The notes under the pieces: generated by a model
Databases searched by the model: none
Told to the model about the DNA's origin: nothing
Seen by the model: only the letters and a program-made list of their open reading frames with translations
Translations under genes and position numbers: made by a program
Assembly (NCBI RefSeq): GCF_004193775.1
Contig: NC_041004.1
Span: forward strand, 38,402,411-38,466,410
Direction: 5' to 3'
DNA: 64,000 nucleotides
Origin: Glycine soja
Lineage: Eukaryota; Streptophyta; Magnoliopsida; Fabales; Fabaceae
Shown here: piece after piece, positions 1 to 11,617 of the stretch
Layout: each line of letters starts with the position of its first letter
Position numbering within the stretch: position 1 is the first letter of the stretch

Positions 1-1
1 A

Positions 2-202
2 AATTTCTACCACGATGTTTTCAAGTGCACCGTCTTAACTTACCTGCACGCTGCCTACAAAGACGGGCACCCACGGCCAACGTCGTTGAATGTGTCACGC
101 GCCTTGCACATGGGACTAAAAATGGTAACTTATTTACGGAATTGCCACCGCTACTCCTACTATGACGTCTTTGGCCGGAACGATGTCGAACACGCGTCAT
201 AA
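2..202 (+). CDS. 3' end of an unidentified reading frame (partial)
   Basis: A reading frame open from the left edge runs 66 codons to a TAA at 200-202. Its base composition is clearly more GC-rich than the AT-rich DNA that follows. The conceptual peptide is rich in His, Tyr, Arg and Cys and contains HPRPTSLNVSRALHMG and RNCHRYSYYDVFGRND. I do not recognise the family and see no splice acceptor or start inside the window. It could be the last exon of a gene to the left, or a fragment of a mobile element. The support is only the open frame and the composition change. Confidence 0.35.
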   Translation, partial: NFYHDVFKCTVLTYLHAAYKDGHPRPTSLNVSRALHMGLKMVTYLRNCHRYSYYDVFGRNDVEHAS

Positions 203-1744
203 AATGGTTTTTTTTTTAGTAGTGTTAATGTTGAACATAAGAAGAGACCATGTATTAAAGTAGAAACACCAATCAATGTTAATGTTAAAGTATTTTTTTA
301 ACCCAGTATCCGAATTTTGAGTCATGAACATATTTTTTGAAATACAAAGAATTAATTTTTCGAAATCCAAAGATTCATTTAAGAATTGGACATCTACTTG
401 TATACGGAGTAGATATTTATGAGGCACAGCCCTCCTCAATTTATGAGAGAGCACATTTACTTTGTTCACAGTTTGATAACTTATAAGTATGAGTCTCACA
501 TTGATGTGTCAAATCTGCAACACAGTTTTCCAATATAAGATGATATACGCTATTCACTTTTCAAGCCATCAGTTAGGTCTATATCAGTTTTAACGAAATG
601 ACTGTTAAGTTGAATATTAATGTAAGAATTACTCCTGTTAATTTTTATCCACCATTATACTCCATAACACAGCAAATACTCTCATATATTGATGAAATTG
701 TACAGTACACAGCACCTATGAAACACAAATACTTCTCTTGTTCAAAATGTCACCGTATTTGCCACTTTCTAGACACATGTTTAACACTTCTAATTAGATG
801 TTGAATTAAAAAATTATCTTTTGTTGATTTTGGACACTTAAAGCCAACACTTTTACACAACTCACACACTTACATCAGGCACTTACACCGACTCCTCAAT
901 ACGAATATAATGGACATATGTTATTAGTATTAAAAGTTTATAGGTTGGATTATTTATATTAACTTTTTAAAAAAATTATATTTAACTTGCATAAATTAAT
1001 TAATTTTATTTATAGAAAAAAATTATTTTCTCATGCTAAAACTGTTTACAAATAAGTTTATAATCTGATCGGTTATATTATATTTCAACCGGGATGACAC
1101 TAACAATTTTAAAAAGTCAACTGGAGGAAGAGAGACAGTTTTTCACACCAGATACCAAGGAACTTCTTTACTGTTGGATGTTGAAACATAATCTAGTATC
1201 CAGCAACGAGTAACCTTTTTTTGTTTTTGTTACATATATAAGTAGCACCATTTTCCTTTTTTTGATCAGTATATCCTTTTCCCTTTTTGCTACATAAATA
1301 GTAACCTTTTCCCTTTTTTTGTTTAACAAAATGTTGTTCTTCCTAGAATGAAAATTGTAACATGAGTTAAATATATATCAATTGTGAAAGACTGAAACAA
1401 GATATGCAGAGAATCCTCATAAAATGAGATTATTCATGTTTTTCAGAAGAGAATGTCTATGTACCCTTTCTTCAACTATTACACCCTTTAAACCACCCAA
1501 CTTGCATTTAATTGGACTTTTGGAGCCAACTCTTCCAGAAATCGTAACTACCAAGGGCGATTTAACAGCGTCTAACAGTTGTGCTACAAAAGTATAATCC
1601 AAAGCATGATATCAGACACCACAATAGCACATCTTGAATAATTAATTATAATATAAAAGTCAAGTGGAGAGCCACGTCACCAACCATAATTTAAAAATTA
1701 AAACCTTAATATATATAAGTTTCTAAACAGATCTCTTTGCACAC
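203..1744. other. AT-rich intergenic DNA
   Basis: No gene is supported here. At 213-222 a run of T is followed by TTTAGTAGTG, which resembles the 3' terminus of a CACTA-type element, but no partner is evident. A T-rich segment at about 1213-1330 repeats a phrase made of 'ctttttttg' plus 'acatataagtag/acataaatagta' two to three times. Short reading frames here have no coding character. Confidence 0.5.
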
Positions 1745-1769
1745 CACTAAAACATGTTTTTTATGATGA

Positions 1770-2160
1770 TCCTAAGGATTTTTTTATGACGGTTTGTAAC
1801 CATCTTTAAAGTCTTTTTAAAAACTATCTTAAAAAGTTTAATTTTTTAAGGTAACTTTTTTAGAAAATTATCTTAGAATATATTTTTTTTAAAATCAAAT
1901 TTAAAAAATTAAGAATTCTAAGAAATTCTTTTTAAAAATCGTATTAGAAAGTAAACTTTTTAGAATAATTTTTTAGAAAATGGTCTTAGAATATTTTTTT
2001 TAAAAAAAATTAAAAATTGAGGATGGGAAAATCATTTTAGAAAGTAGATGATTTTTTAAGATGTTTTTTTTAAGAATGGTCTTAGATTTTTTAAGATGTT
2101 TTTTTTTAAAATATCTTAGAATGTATTTTTTTTAAAAAAATTAAAATAATAAAAATATTT
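1770..2160. repeat. Subterminal repeat block, left side of CACTA-like element
   Basis: Many degenerate copies of 'tcTTAGAAtg' and 'TTTTAAGA' separated by T/A runs, for example near 1800-1830, 1870-1890, 1980-1995 and 2080-2120. This is the usual look of a CACTA subterminal region, where the transposase binds. The block is followed by AT-rich filler to about 3370 in which I see no gene. Confidence 0.45.
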
Positions 2161-3376
2161 TTATTAAAAAATTATATAGATATTATTAAAAAATATTATT
2201 TTCTAGAATTATCACATGTGTTTCCCATGATTTGATACAAATATCTAAATACAGCACATGTGTGTCCAAAAGATGCCAAATATGTATCCATGCAAATTAA
2301 ATTGAATTTGTACAACAAAGTATTTCAAGGATAATGGATATATGAAAAAAATAAGGGTGAAAAAGATGATTCTTATAAAAAAGGAATCATTTAAAGGGAA
2401 AACCAATAACCTGCAGGAGTCCATAGAATTGTATTAAATCTTTATGTGCAATCCAACCCAATAATTGATTAAATGTTAATTGAAAATCATAGGATATGGA
2501 TATAATGCAATTAATAATCAATGGACTGATGATCAACTTTTAAATAACTCAATGTGTTAATTACCACCCAAAAATCAAATAAGTGTCCACTCCCCGATCG
2601 AGAGAGGACAATTACTCAACACGTTAATTTAAAATGGTTTCCAATCTATTAAAGTCAAGCAGGACCATAATTAATATTTATTAATTGTTACGTTGATGAA
2701 ATAATTTCACTTGTATTTTACGTATTTGATCTCATCATCTCATCTCATAGGTATAGTTATACAAAACAATTGCAACAATATTAAGTGTCACTTTGTCACA
2801 GCCCACAAAAAAGTTTAGGAGGGACCAAATTCTTAATTCTTGAAAATCATTACCATGAACTGAACATTTTCTCTGCAGGAAACACTTAAATATTCACATT
2901 CCTAGAGGTAGCTGAACCATAACTTAAAAAATCTATCTCACAGTGCATCTATTACCAGATGAAAATCAAACATTCAAGATTGTCCAAAATCTCATCATTC
3001 ATGGCATTATTAATTCAAAATGTCAAAATAATTTTTTGCTAAACAAAAATTAAAATTGAACTACCAAGGACATTAAAGCCTGCCTTACCTGCAAAGTCTC
3101 TAGCTAAACGTTCTTAAAACAGAAGGCTAGCGTTCACCACCATACTGAATTTCTCCACTTGATTCTTGTACTATCTGCCTTATATGTTAGAAGGCCTGCA
3201 GAGTCAATTTTACAATTCTCACACGTTGATTTTTGAAAAAGTTAAACATAGCTAATTTCATTTAACAAGCAACTAATCTTACAACAATTTTCAATTTCTG
3301 AGCCAAGATTTTTGGTGATTCTAAAAATGACTTGGATATCTATCACTTACAAGCAACTAATCTTTTAATCACATAC

Positions 3377-3487
3377 CTTACAGGAAACAAAATCTCTTAA
3401 CTCCTCCGGAGAAAGAACAGATAATTTCTTGGACAGATTAGCACGCTTGTGAATCGAACCAATGTTAGGCAAAGCAAGTTCCCACAG
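3377..3487 (-). pseudogene. Captured exon of an Aquarius-like (intron-binding, spliceosomal helicase) gene
   Basis: On the minus strand the interval reads WELALPNIGSIHKRAN, then LSKKLSVLSPEELRDFVSCK, with an AG acceptor just upstream (3488-3489) and a GT donor just downstream (3375-3376). This matches, from memory, the region of the plant Aquarius homologue (EMB2765 in Arabidopsis) ahead of its helicase domain. No neighbouring Aquarius exon is found on either side. It is therefore one exon plus intron ends, consistent with transduplication by the surrounding element. The family call rests on motif recall and has not been tested by alignment. Confidence 0.5.
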
Positions 3488-3789
3488 CTACAACCAGGAA
3501 AAAAATAATATATAAAATCTTGCACTAACAAACATGAAATTAGGGAAAGGTAGGCTGAAGAACGACATGATATTACAAGTAATACACAGTAGAATAGAAT
3601 TTTAGTATATTATTTTAGATTACACAAAAAAAATAATTGTCTAAAAGTACTCCATCTTCCTTCATGTATTTAAGAATTGAATCCATTTTCAGTTCAACCA
3701 TAATTGCAAGGAAAGAATAAAAAATTTCCCATTTTAAAATATGGAAGCAACTTGGTCATCATTAACACTAAGGATCCTGAAAAATGAAC

Positions 3790-3879
3790 CTCATAGCATA
3801 ATACGTTTCCTGTGGTCTTCACTGCCACAATGTGTAAATTCAGTAAAAACTTTGTTTAGCATTGGACAATGATATTCTC
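3790..3879 (-). pseudogene. Captured exon of a PUB49/CYP65-like U-box cyclophilin, frameshifted
   Basis: Minus-strand translation begins GEYHCPMLNKVFTEFTH (the first G codon is completed from the previous exon). It then continues one frame over as VAVKTTGNVLCYE, which is the conserved THIVAVKTTGNV region of the PPIL2/CYP65 family (U-box plus cyclophilin peptidyl-prolyl isomerase). Two bases appear to be missing where the Ile codon should be, so the exon is frameshifted. An AG acceptor (3880-3881) and a GT donor (3788-3789) are still in place. No U-box or cyclophilin domain exons lie nearby. It is a lone, broken exon in the same orientation as the other captured fragments. Confidence 0.6.
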
Positions 3880-4421
3880 CTGCAGAATGACAAAGAAAGG
3901 TTAGTCAACACAAAACAACTAACAAACTAAAGATTATGAAGTGTATTAAAAACTAAGATAGTTAGAGAGTAATGTAAAAATGATTAAGAGAGGGTAAAAA
4001 ATGTAGTGTATTCAAACAGTAGGGAGAAAAATGGAAGATACAAAAATAAGCTACAAGTTGATAATCTATATAAACTACCTCGTTAGGAATCAAGAATAGA
4101 AATGAGAAAGACAAATTTTAGTGAATTGAATTGAATGGAACAACGGATCACAGTAATAATTCAATGTCGACAATAATTTGTGGGCACACAAGGATTTAAA
4201 TAGAGGAGCCTGCACATGGCAGCAGAGTTTCATACCAAGCATTGGAAGTGAAGTTATGTAGACTAAAATATCGATTCAAAGATTAATTCAATGATACTAA
4301 CCTTATCAGTCATTTGAAGATACAAATTTATCCTATGAGCATTTGTGTACGCCTGCAAACATGTGACAGTGTATGTCTCTACCAATATAATATGTTGAGT
4401 TGTATTAATTGAATTATTTAC

Positions 4422-4497
4422 CTTCAGGTGGCTGAGCTAGCTTCCGATTTTGTGGATACATCATTTCTTTCTTCAATTGCATCAAAATGTCTTTCAT
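4422..4497 (-). pseudogene. Captured terminal-exon fragment of a UEV1/MMS2-like ubiquitin E2 variant
   Basis: The minus strand reads MKDILMQLKKEMMYPQ followed by NRKLAQPPE. This is the C-terminal signature of the plant UEV1/MMZ proteins, which partner UBC13 in K63-linked ubiquitin chain formation. A GT donor follows at 4420-4421. A further exon-like, splice-flanked segment lies at 4302-4352 but is out of phase with this one, so I do not join them. The catalytic-fold exons of the UEV are absent. It is probably one more captured fragment. Confidence 0.5.
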
Positions 4498-6179
4498 TGG
4501 CAAAGAATGACAATCACACTATGCATTAAAGTGTGAGTAGCATTTAATTTTACAAAGTAAGAAGCAAGACTCCATTCAAAATAATAAAAGAGGGGCAAAG
4601 GAGAAAGGTAAATTTTTATTTCTCACCACTCAAAAAGAAAGGTTTCTTGAATTGAGAAAATGAAATCAACATTCAGTGTATTGACTGCAGGGATATATAA
4701 TCAGCATTCCAAAGTGCACGCTAGAGTATATGCTCTTGCTATGGGAAAAGCTTTCATTAAATCTTACTTATTTTAAAAAAGGAATGAATAACAACTAGAA
4801 GCCTAACTGTCTGACTTATTTCATTGGAGTCTCTAGTTCTATTAAAGTGTATAATAATCATGTAACTATATGTACATCTTTTGGGGGGAAAATCGGATCC
4901 TCTCTGCCTGTTATGTAATATAAGTAATATTACTATAGTTATATTCAATAGATATACTTTTTTTTAATAAAAAAGAACTTGTTCTAATTTACGTTTAAGA
5001 CCTATTGTTTATATCTGATAAGAATTGTCTTTTTTTCTTTAATATAATTTTATTATCTTTCTTTAAAAAAAACTATATCATGATTGAGTGATGTTAGAAG
5101 ACCAAGTTTAAAGAAACCACACCTTCATTAAATCAGACCCTTTTCACCTTAAAATTTCTTTGTTTTATTATTATGTTCTTGAAAGTTGAAATTTCAAGAA
5201 AATATTGAACTATAAGAAATTGCAATATCTCAAAATTATCATCCTACACAGCATGAACTATAAGAAATTGCAATATCTCAAAATTATCATCCTATAAAAA
5301 ATTGCATTATACTCCAAATTACCACAGAATGAACTACTCTGGAAAGGAAACCTTTGTAGTTATTCAGCTACCAAAGAAAATTAATTTTGGAAGCCAAATC
5401 CCCAATCCCTCTCCACTTTCATGCTAAAAGAAACCCCTCACCCAATGAGATAGTCTCCAAACTGTTGTCGACAAGTGATGTATCATATGGGCAACTGACG
5501 TCTTGCAGTGTTAAATTAAAAATAATAAAATCAATATTTGAACACCTGGTAGAAGGAACATTTTCAAAACTTATATACAGTTAACTTTTTATTTATATAG
5601 CAACAAATCCTTAGTCCTTAATTATGTCTAGACCAAGAAAAAATCCATAGTCCTTACCTTCCATTCTTTGGGTGCCAAATAACAAGACCACCACATGTTG
5701 TTGCTTCATTGGTACCAACAAACTTGTGATACAGGGAGGAGAAAGAAGCACATGAATAAAATGTTAAAAGAAGAATAGTAAAACTCTGCAAAATCAATTG
5801 AAATATAACTTGGCAACCATACAGGTAGATTTTCTAATTCCACATATTACTAAAACAGTAATGGCATAGAGTTATTGATTTAATAGAAATTTAGTAACAT
5901 ATATTAAAGCGTCATGTTTTACAGAGAGTCTCCATGGCTTTCGCTCATATTTTTTTGTAATAGTTTCTCTAACATAAAGGAAAGCCAACAGGAGGCCAAA
6001 TAAAAGAAAAAGATCAAAGAAGTACATAATTGAAAAAATGGACAGGATAGGGAACAAGATAGAACTCGTGGAATATTCAGGACAGGAAAAAGAAATTCCC
6101 CAGATGATGTGACTTAGTCCAATTAAGTATGAATTGCTTGCATGCATAAGATTACATTACTGGACAAAGCACTTTCTAC
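4498..6179. other. Non-coding filler inside the mosaic
   Basis: No gene is supported. A 41-bp segment at 5206-5246 is repeated in tandem at 5254-5294 (48-bp period, starting TGAACTATAAGAAATTGC). Splice-flanked short open stretches occur, but none has a recognisable protein. Confidence 0.4.
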
Positions 6180-6560
6180 ATCGATTATTTTTGACATTTT
6201 ACATTGGTTATGTGACGTCGTTGTAGTGTGTTGTAAAAAGTTGGTGAGACAATCACAACGGTTCATAGGGACCGTCTTAGAATGTTAAAATGTAGATACA
6301 TTCTAAGACGATCAGTGCGACCATTATCTTAGAATGTACTATATTCTAAGACGAGTGTCTTGATGGGACTGTCTTAGAACATAGTGCTTTATACATCGGT
6401 CCGACGAAGAACCGCCTTAGAAAGTATTACATTTTAAGATGGTTATTGCTACGACTGTCTTAGAATGTACTACACTCTAAGGCGGGTGTCTTAAGGGGAC
6501 TGTCTTAGAATATAGTGCTTTCTACATCGGTTTTATGAAGAACTGTCTTAGAAAGATTTT
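6180..6560. repeat. CACTA-type subterminal repeat block inside the mosaic
   Basis: Repeated 'GACTGTCTTAGAA' and 'ATTCTAAGACG' motifs occur in both orientations. A unit of about 120 bp ('...gactgtcttagaacatagtgctttatacatcgg...') is present twice in tandem, at about 6310-6430 and 6430-6560. Similar tracts near 1.8-2.1 kb and 10.2-10.36 kb support a CACTA origin. Its internal position suggests either nested elements or a junction of two deletion derivatives. Confidence 0.55.
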
Positions 6561-6804
6561 TTTTAAATCAATTTTCAAATTGCAAAACTATTAAATTAAT
6601 CACACAAAGATATGCTTCAATTTTCAAACAACAATCATTAAATGTACAATCATTAAATGGACAAGTTGCACATTATATATTGACATACAAAATACGTATA
6701 TACAAACAAATATTACTATCAATGCCTGTGGTATGTAATTGCCTCTCGATATATCTAAATGTATAAGAGTATAAATAACTTCATTTTCTAAACCAAATTC
6801 TTAC

Positions 6805-7021
6805 CAGATCTTGGTTTTCCTGAATCGTTGCCATAAAAAAATCCTGGTGAAAGCACCAATGATGATTGAAGTTTAGAAACTAGTCGTGAAGCTTCTGGCG
6901 GTTTGAATTGTGAGTCCAAAGAATGTTCTGGTTTAGCCTTAGAAAAATTGGAATCGACAATAGGCTTTACATTGTTATGCTGAGTTAATCTAGATGCATT
7001 CGCTTTCAGATTACTTATTGC
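6805..7021 (-). pseudogene. Exon-like captured fragment of unknown gene
   Basis: A 217-bp minus-strand segment has AG (7022-7023) immediately upstream and GT (6803-6804) immediately downstream. It is open throughout, with a protein-like composition (for example LDSQFKPPEASRLVSKL and SSLVLSPGFFYGND). It has the orientation of the other captured exons. I do not recognise the family. The lack of flanking exons suggests a captured exon. Confidence 0.35.
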
Positions 7022-9094
7022 CTGCCCAAAATAATCATAACTATTAAGGTAAGCTCCTTTTGGAGTATGGTTGGGGGTAAGGGAGGTTGTGAAATACAAA
7101 GGGAAACAAATCTTAACAAGACTCCAAGAATTATAAAAATAACAGCATCTAAATATCTAAATATGAGCTAAAAAAAATTTGACCAAAAAAAAAAAAACCA
7201 TTGAGAGATGTTTAAATATTTAAACACATATACATAGTTACCAATCCCCGGATAGCAGCACACATAGCAGCCCGCTCAAAGAACACTATAGAAAGATATC
7301 AACAACATGTTGACTGCTATTTTAAATCATTATAATACAAATTAAATAATTAATACTCGAATCTATTATGTATCTCGATCTATTATGTTAGCCACCAAAT
7401 GAATTAAAACTACTTTATATATATCTATGGCGAAAGGGGAATTCCTATTTCATATCCAAATTAAATTCACAGGCAAACGTAAACCATGAGAATGAAACCA
7501 ATTAAAATTAGCTATGATTCTAATATAATAATAATATATACTGGATATTTTTGGGGTGTACATTCTTAACCAAATAATTTATTCTTTTCCTTTAATCAAA
7601 CCTTTTGACTTTGATATAATTAAATAAAAATAATAAATCTAACAACTACCCATACGAATATAAGATATAACAAAATATTCAATTAACAAGAATATTCAGT
7701 ATATCAAAAACAAAAAATAAATAAATTCAATACTTTTTAATTTGGATCACATAAATATTTTCATAAACACGGACATCATATGTATATATTAGAAAAAAGA
7801 CGTACTACTTCAAACGACAAAAGATAAACTCCAGTAAGATAAAAGTTGATGGAACCTTGTAGAATATCCATAATTTAATTGCCATCCAGTATATATTCTC
7901 AGTAAAATAATTATTAATGATGTTGGCTTCGTTTGTTATCATATATCCACTTGCCTTTGATTCCAAAACTTACGAGTTATAGGCATCCAGTGTTCAATGA
8001 AATTTCTAAGATCTTCATCAAGTAAAATAATTAATAATGATTTTGAAAAAATTGGGTTCCTATATCAGTGTCTGAGGAAAGGAGCAAATTTAAGTTAACT
8101 TACAATTCTATAACTGGTATGAGGAAAGGAGCAACATAGCTTTATATTAAACTACCAGAGAGCCATTAACATCCAATGAATAAACACTACATAAATAATT
8201 AATTCCTCTGGGAAAAAGATAATCATTGTGTTCACACATATATAAGAGAAAATGTATAATACCCGGAGTGCAAGACTTAAACCACTGTTGTCTTCCAATG
8301 GTAGTGGAGAAAAAGTATAATACCTGGACAAAATTATGACAAACCAAAATCAAGGAAAGCTAAAGAGAAAGAGGACAGTGTTTAATAGAATCAAAATGTC
8401 CATAGAAAATTTGCAACTGTTGAAGTCACAGCTACACATGGCTCTATCTAAATTTAAAGGGGTAGAGACCAACTAACACTTTCACTGTTAAACTAGGGAT
8501 AGAATCAGAAGCAGTTACCAGAAATTGTGATTTGGTAATGCGGTGCTATGAGAATAGCGCTACTCCTTTCGAAATTGATACAACACAAAACACTACAAAC
8601 TCAACACCAAAGTATTCATTGATGAACCCATAAGAACAAGAACATAAATAAACTTTGGAAAGTAAAATTAAAGTGCTCTCTTCCTTATACTTTTTTAGAG
8701 AATTCAGATTTCCTATAGTTTGAATATGCAATTGGATTGGGTTCCTATAATTATAAAAAATAAAAAAGTCCCTGAATCCGAATAAGGCTTGATGAGGAGA
8801 CAGAGAATAACAACCTACCTCTGGGATCATAAGTTATCTTCCAAACCCAGCTAACTCCACCAGCCATTGTAATACTAAACCAACAACCACTACATATGAA
8901 CTATTGAAATCTAGTTATTCAACTAGATACACAGTTGAAACTAAAGCAGCTTCCATCAAATCTTAGAATGTAGGTTTCTAAGATAAAAAAATAGAATGAC
9001 TCGATAGTTGCTATTGCTACTAAATCAGACACTGCTAAAAATATCACATTCCCATTGTGATAATGATATAAAGCCTTGAATCCAGATTTCATAC
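7022..9094. other. Non-coding filler inside the mosaic
   Basis: AT-rich sequence without a supportable gene. One short minus-strand start-like segment (8818-8868, MAGGVSWVWKITYDPRG, followed by a GT donor) could be a captured first exon of unknown origin. None of the expected next kinesin exons (P-loop region) occurs here. Confidence 0.4.
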
Positions 9095-9890
9095 CATTTA
9101 CACCTTCCATGGCAGTCTTCACCACAGGTTTGGCAGCTACTTCATACACCTCGTCGGAATTCGTATGTGGTCCAAACACTCTATCTGCCACAAATCAATT
9201 CAAAATTCTAACATCCGATCCATTTCCATAGTCTCAACATTAAAAGCAAAAACCTAATTTCTCTCCATTAGTTCCCTAAAAAAAGTCACATGAAGAAAAT
9301 ATAGTTTGAAATAAAAATACCAAACGAATAAGCAGTAGCTGGATTATACTCATTGCGCACAATCTTATCATCGTCTGCATACCACGCGATCTTGTCTCCT
9401 CTATGGTACTCTCTTTCACTGCAACTATACAACACCATAACCTCTCATTTGATCTTAGATAACTCAACGCGACAAAAATAGAAACAAATCGAAGATTCGG
9501 TTTCTCTAAAATCCACAACTAATGGATCTGATTCCATAGCAACAAATCTAAGCATTACCTCAACGGTCTAAACCGAATCGTGACCAAAATGCTATTTCGA
9601 GCTCTGGACGAATCCACGAGCTCCGTGATCACCTCCTCGTCCATCCCAAACTCCACCAGCGAAGGATTACTATAGCCGTAGTAGACAGACTCGCTGTGAC
9701 CGTGACTCAGAGTCATGGATCGTCCACCACCACCGGAGTTGTAAAACAACGACGTGGAAGAGGAACAGGAGCGAGGCATTATGCGTCCGTTCGTGAAGGA
9801 AGAAGTGGAAGAGGAAGCTGAGGAAAGAGGAGTTGAGGGTTTGCGGTGCAAGAATGGTGAGCTACTCCTTGCACGTGAGGATGAGGCCAT
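9095..9890 (-). pseudogene. 5' fragment of a KIN-7/MKRP-type kinesin gene, truncated before the P-loop
   Basis: Three exons can be read on the minus strand: 9559-9890, 9321-9418 and 9095-9184, each with GT/AG borders and matching phase. The product begins MASSSRARSSSPFLHRKPS with a Ser-rich leader and reaches the motor domain through ILVTIRFRPL, SEREYHRGDKIAWY, NEYNPATAYSF, DRVFGPHTNSDEVY and KPVVKTAMEGVNG. This matches the start of the plant KIN-7 family related to Arabidopsis MKRP1/2 (microtubule motors, some with organelle-targeting leaders). In that family the next exon carries the ATP-binding GxTxSGKTHTM loop. Neither it nor any later motor exon is present down to 3 kb. The fragment keeps upstream UTR-like DNA (about 9891-10100), so it could still be transcribed. 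No ATPase can be made. Confidence 0.8.
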
Positions 9891-10139
9891 CGAGTTGACT
9901 CACCAAGTTGGTGAGTCAGGGGAAACCAGCGAGGTATGAAGTAAAAAGGGAACACGAGAAGAAGAATATTATGTGTCAGAAATCACATGGCGATAGAATG
10001 AAAAAGCGAAGAACATTTGGTTCTCTTTTTCTTTTCTTATTTTTCTTCTTTTGTTTGTTTACTTAAGATATGATTATCACAGAGAGAGAGAATGTGTTTC
10101 GTCTTCTCTAAGACAAGGTGAGTTGCAGTGTAAGCCAGC

Positions 10140-10359
10140 ACCAACCACACAAAGGCGGTCGTGAGAACAAGACCGTCTTTGTATCAAAATAAGAAATTTA
10201 CAAGTTTTTCATCGAATGCCTCATCAACGAAGGGTTTGTGGAAACACCGTTGTTGCATTCGAGTTAATTACGAAAATGCTACCGCTGCGCTTTCTAAGAT
10301 GATCCTTTACAACCTTCTTAGAATCAGTGACGTAAAAGGCTCAATATTTAGTAGTGTTA
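10140..10359. repeat. CACTA-like subterminal region ending TTTAGTAGTG
   Basis: Contains 'aaggcggtcgtgag', 'aagaccgtctttg', 'cttcttagaatcagtgacg' and ends with TTTAGTAGTG at 10350-10359, which resembles the inverse of the CACTACTAG CACTA terminus. It could be the true right end of an element that starts near 6.2 kb. The sequence beyond, to 11.6 kb, continues with weak repeats and no supportable gene. Confidence 0.4.
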
Positions 10360-11617
10360 ATAGTTGCATACAATAATGAACTGTGAACTAGTTTAAAATT
10401 AAATTTACAATTTTACATGAATTATCTCTTAGACATCACCACTGAAGTAAAAGGGAAATGATTACATTTGAAGTAATACATATTAGTTTAATGACATTAC
10501 AAAAGGTTAAAAAATTACATCAACAAGGGTGGGGTTAATGGTAGCATATTCTCTCTGGAATATATATAAACCCATTTTGATCTCTCTGGACTAGACTCAA
10601 CAGATACTGAGAACTTCCTCTTTGAGTTAGCCTTCAAAGAGTTTAAGGCTGATACCAAAATGGGATTTTCCAACAAAGCAAGTAGAATATCCTTTCCTTG
10701 TTCATAAGCGCAGAATGCAGGCCTTTCACATGTTTATCGAATGATTCTAAAATCAGATTTATACTTGCATCACCTTGTAATGCACCCAATGAGATGCTAA
10801 AAAAATACAACAGTAAAAAATTAACATGTAACACAACAAAAAGAGAAAAAGCTGACAAGCTTCATGGTGAGTCGAAGATGAACCCTTGGTTGCACTCTCT
10901 ATTCTCCTTCTGTGAAGCAATACAGAGAAAATAAAAACAAGGGTGTGAACATTTTCTTTTGCACAAATTAAAATAACAATGCAGAAATTTAGAAGGCAAT
11001 AACAACAATGCTATTCAAAGAAGATGAAAACTTACCTTCGGCAGCCACCGCTCCATATATAAAAATGAAATTATCAAGCTATATAGAAAGGGTTTTGAAA
11101 TAAGAGAAGAAAAATAAAAAGCCTTAGTTCCTTAGGTACAAGTGAGAGACGAGGGTTTTGCCAACAAGAATACAACGTCACTTGACTCTATGTCGCACTC
11201 ACAGAAATCGAGGAACCCTTCCATTGTCGAGGCTTGCACATGCAGGAAAGGTTCATGAACCCTAATAGCACCGTGAGCAACAACTGTGCCGGACCTCAAA
11301 CCCCGCACCAGTGCTGAAGCACAGCGATGCCAACCGCTTATGGTAGAGGTGGAGGCGCATGAGCGAGGCGACAAGGGCCTCCACGACAAGGCTCTCGTAG
11401 GGACGAGAAAAGGGGAGGTGAAAGGGCAAAAGAGGAGTGAATGATTAAGAGTCTGAATATTTAATTCATAAATTAAAATAGTGCACAAATTATGACGATT
11501 TTTGTAAAATCGTCTTTGTTTAACTCTTATTTATAAAATTGTCACCGTCATATATTCTAAATCGATTTATTAGAATCTGACTTTGTTTTGATGTTGTAGA
11601 ATGCATTCTTTTTAGTG

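Larger units (their letters stand above)
1745..11617. mobile_element. Putative gene-capturing CACTA-like element or nested mosaic (boundaries uncertain)
   Basis: The left edge reads CACTAAAA at 1745-1752 and the right edge reads TTTTTAGTG at 11609-11617, which are inverted CACTA-type ends. Both are followed inward by dense 'ctTAGAAtg'-type subterminal motifs, at 1770-2160 on the left and 11500-11600 on the right. Further CACTA-like subterminal blocks lie at 6180-6560 and 10140-10359, so two elements may be nested. Inside are exon-like fragments of at least four unrelated host genes, all on the minus strand. No transposase is visible, which fits a non-autonomous element. CACTA elements carrying several gene fragments are known in soybean (Tgm-Express1). 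The flanking trinucleotides at 1742-1744 and 11618-11620 (CAC and GTG) do not form a target-site duplication, so the exact ends are not proven. Confidence 0.45.

Noticed and set aside
4302..4352. Splice-flanked 17-codon segment (AYTNAHRINLYLQMTDK) next to the UEV fragment
   Set aside because: Out of phase with the UEV exon and too short to assign on its own.
5872..6147. 91-codon minus-strand hydrophobic frame
   Set aside because: Hydrophobicity follows from AT-rich composition; no homologue is recognised.
11132..11488. 118-codon minus-strand frame near the right end of the CACTA-like mosaic
   Set aside because: Composition is somewhat protein-like but no motif is recognised and no splice context is convincing; it may be element filler.
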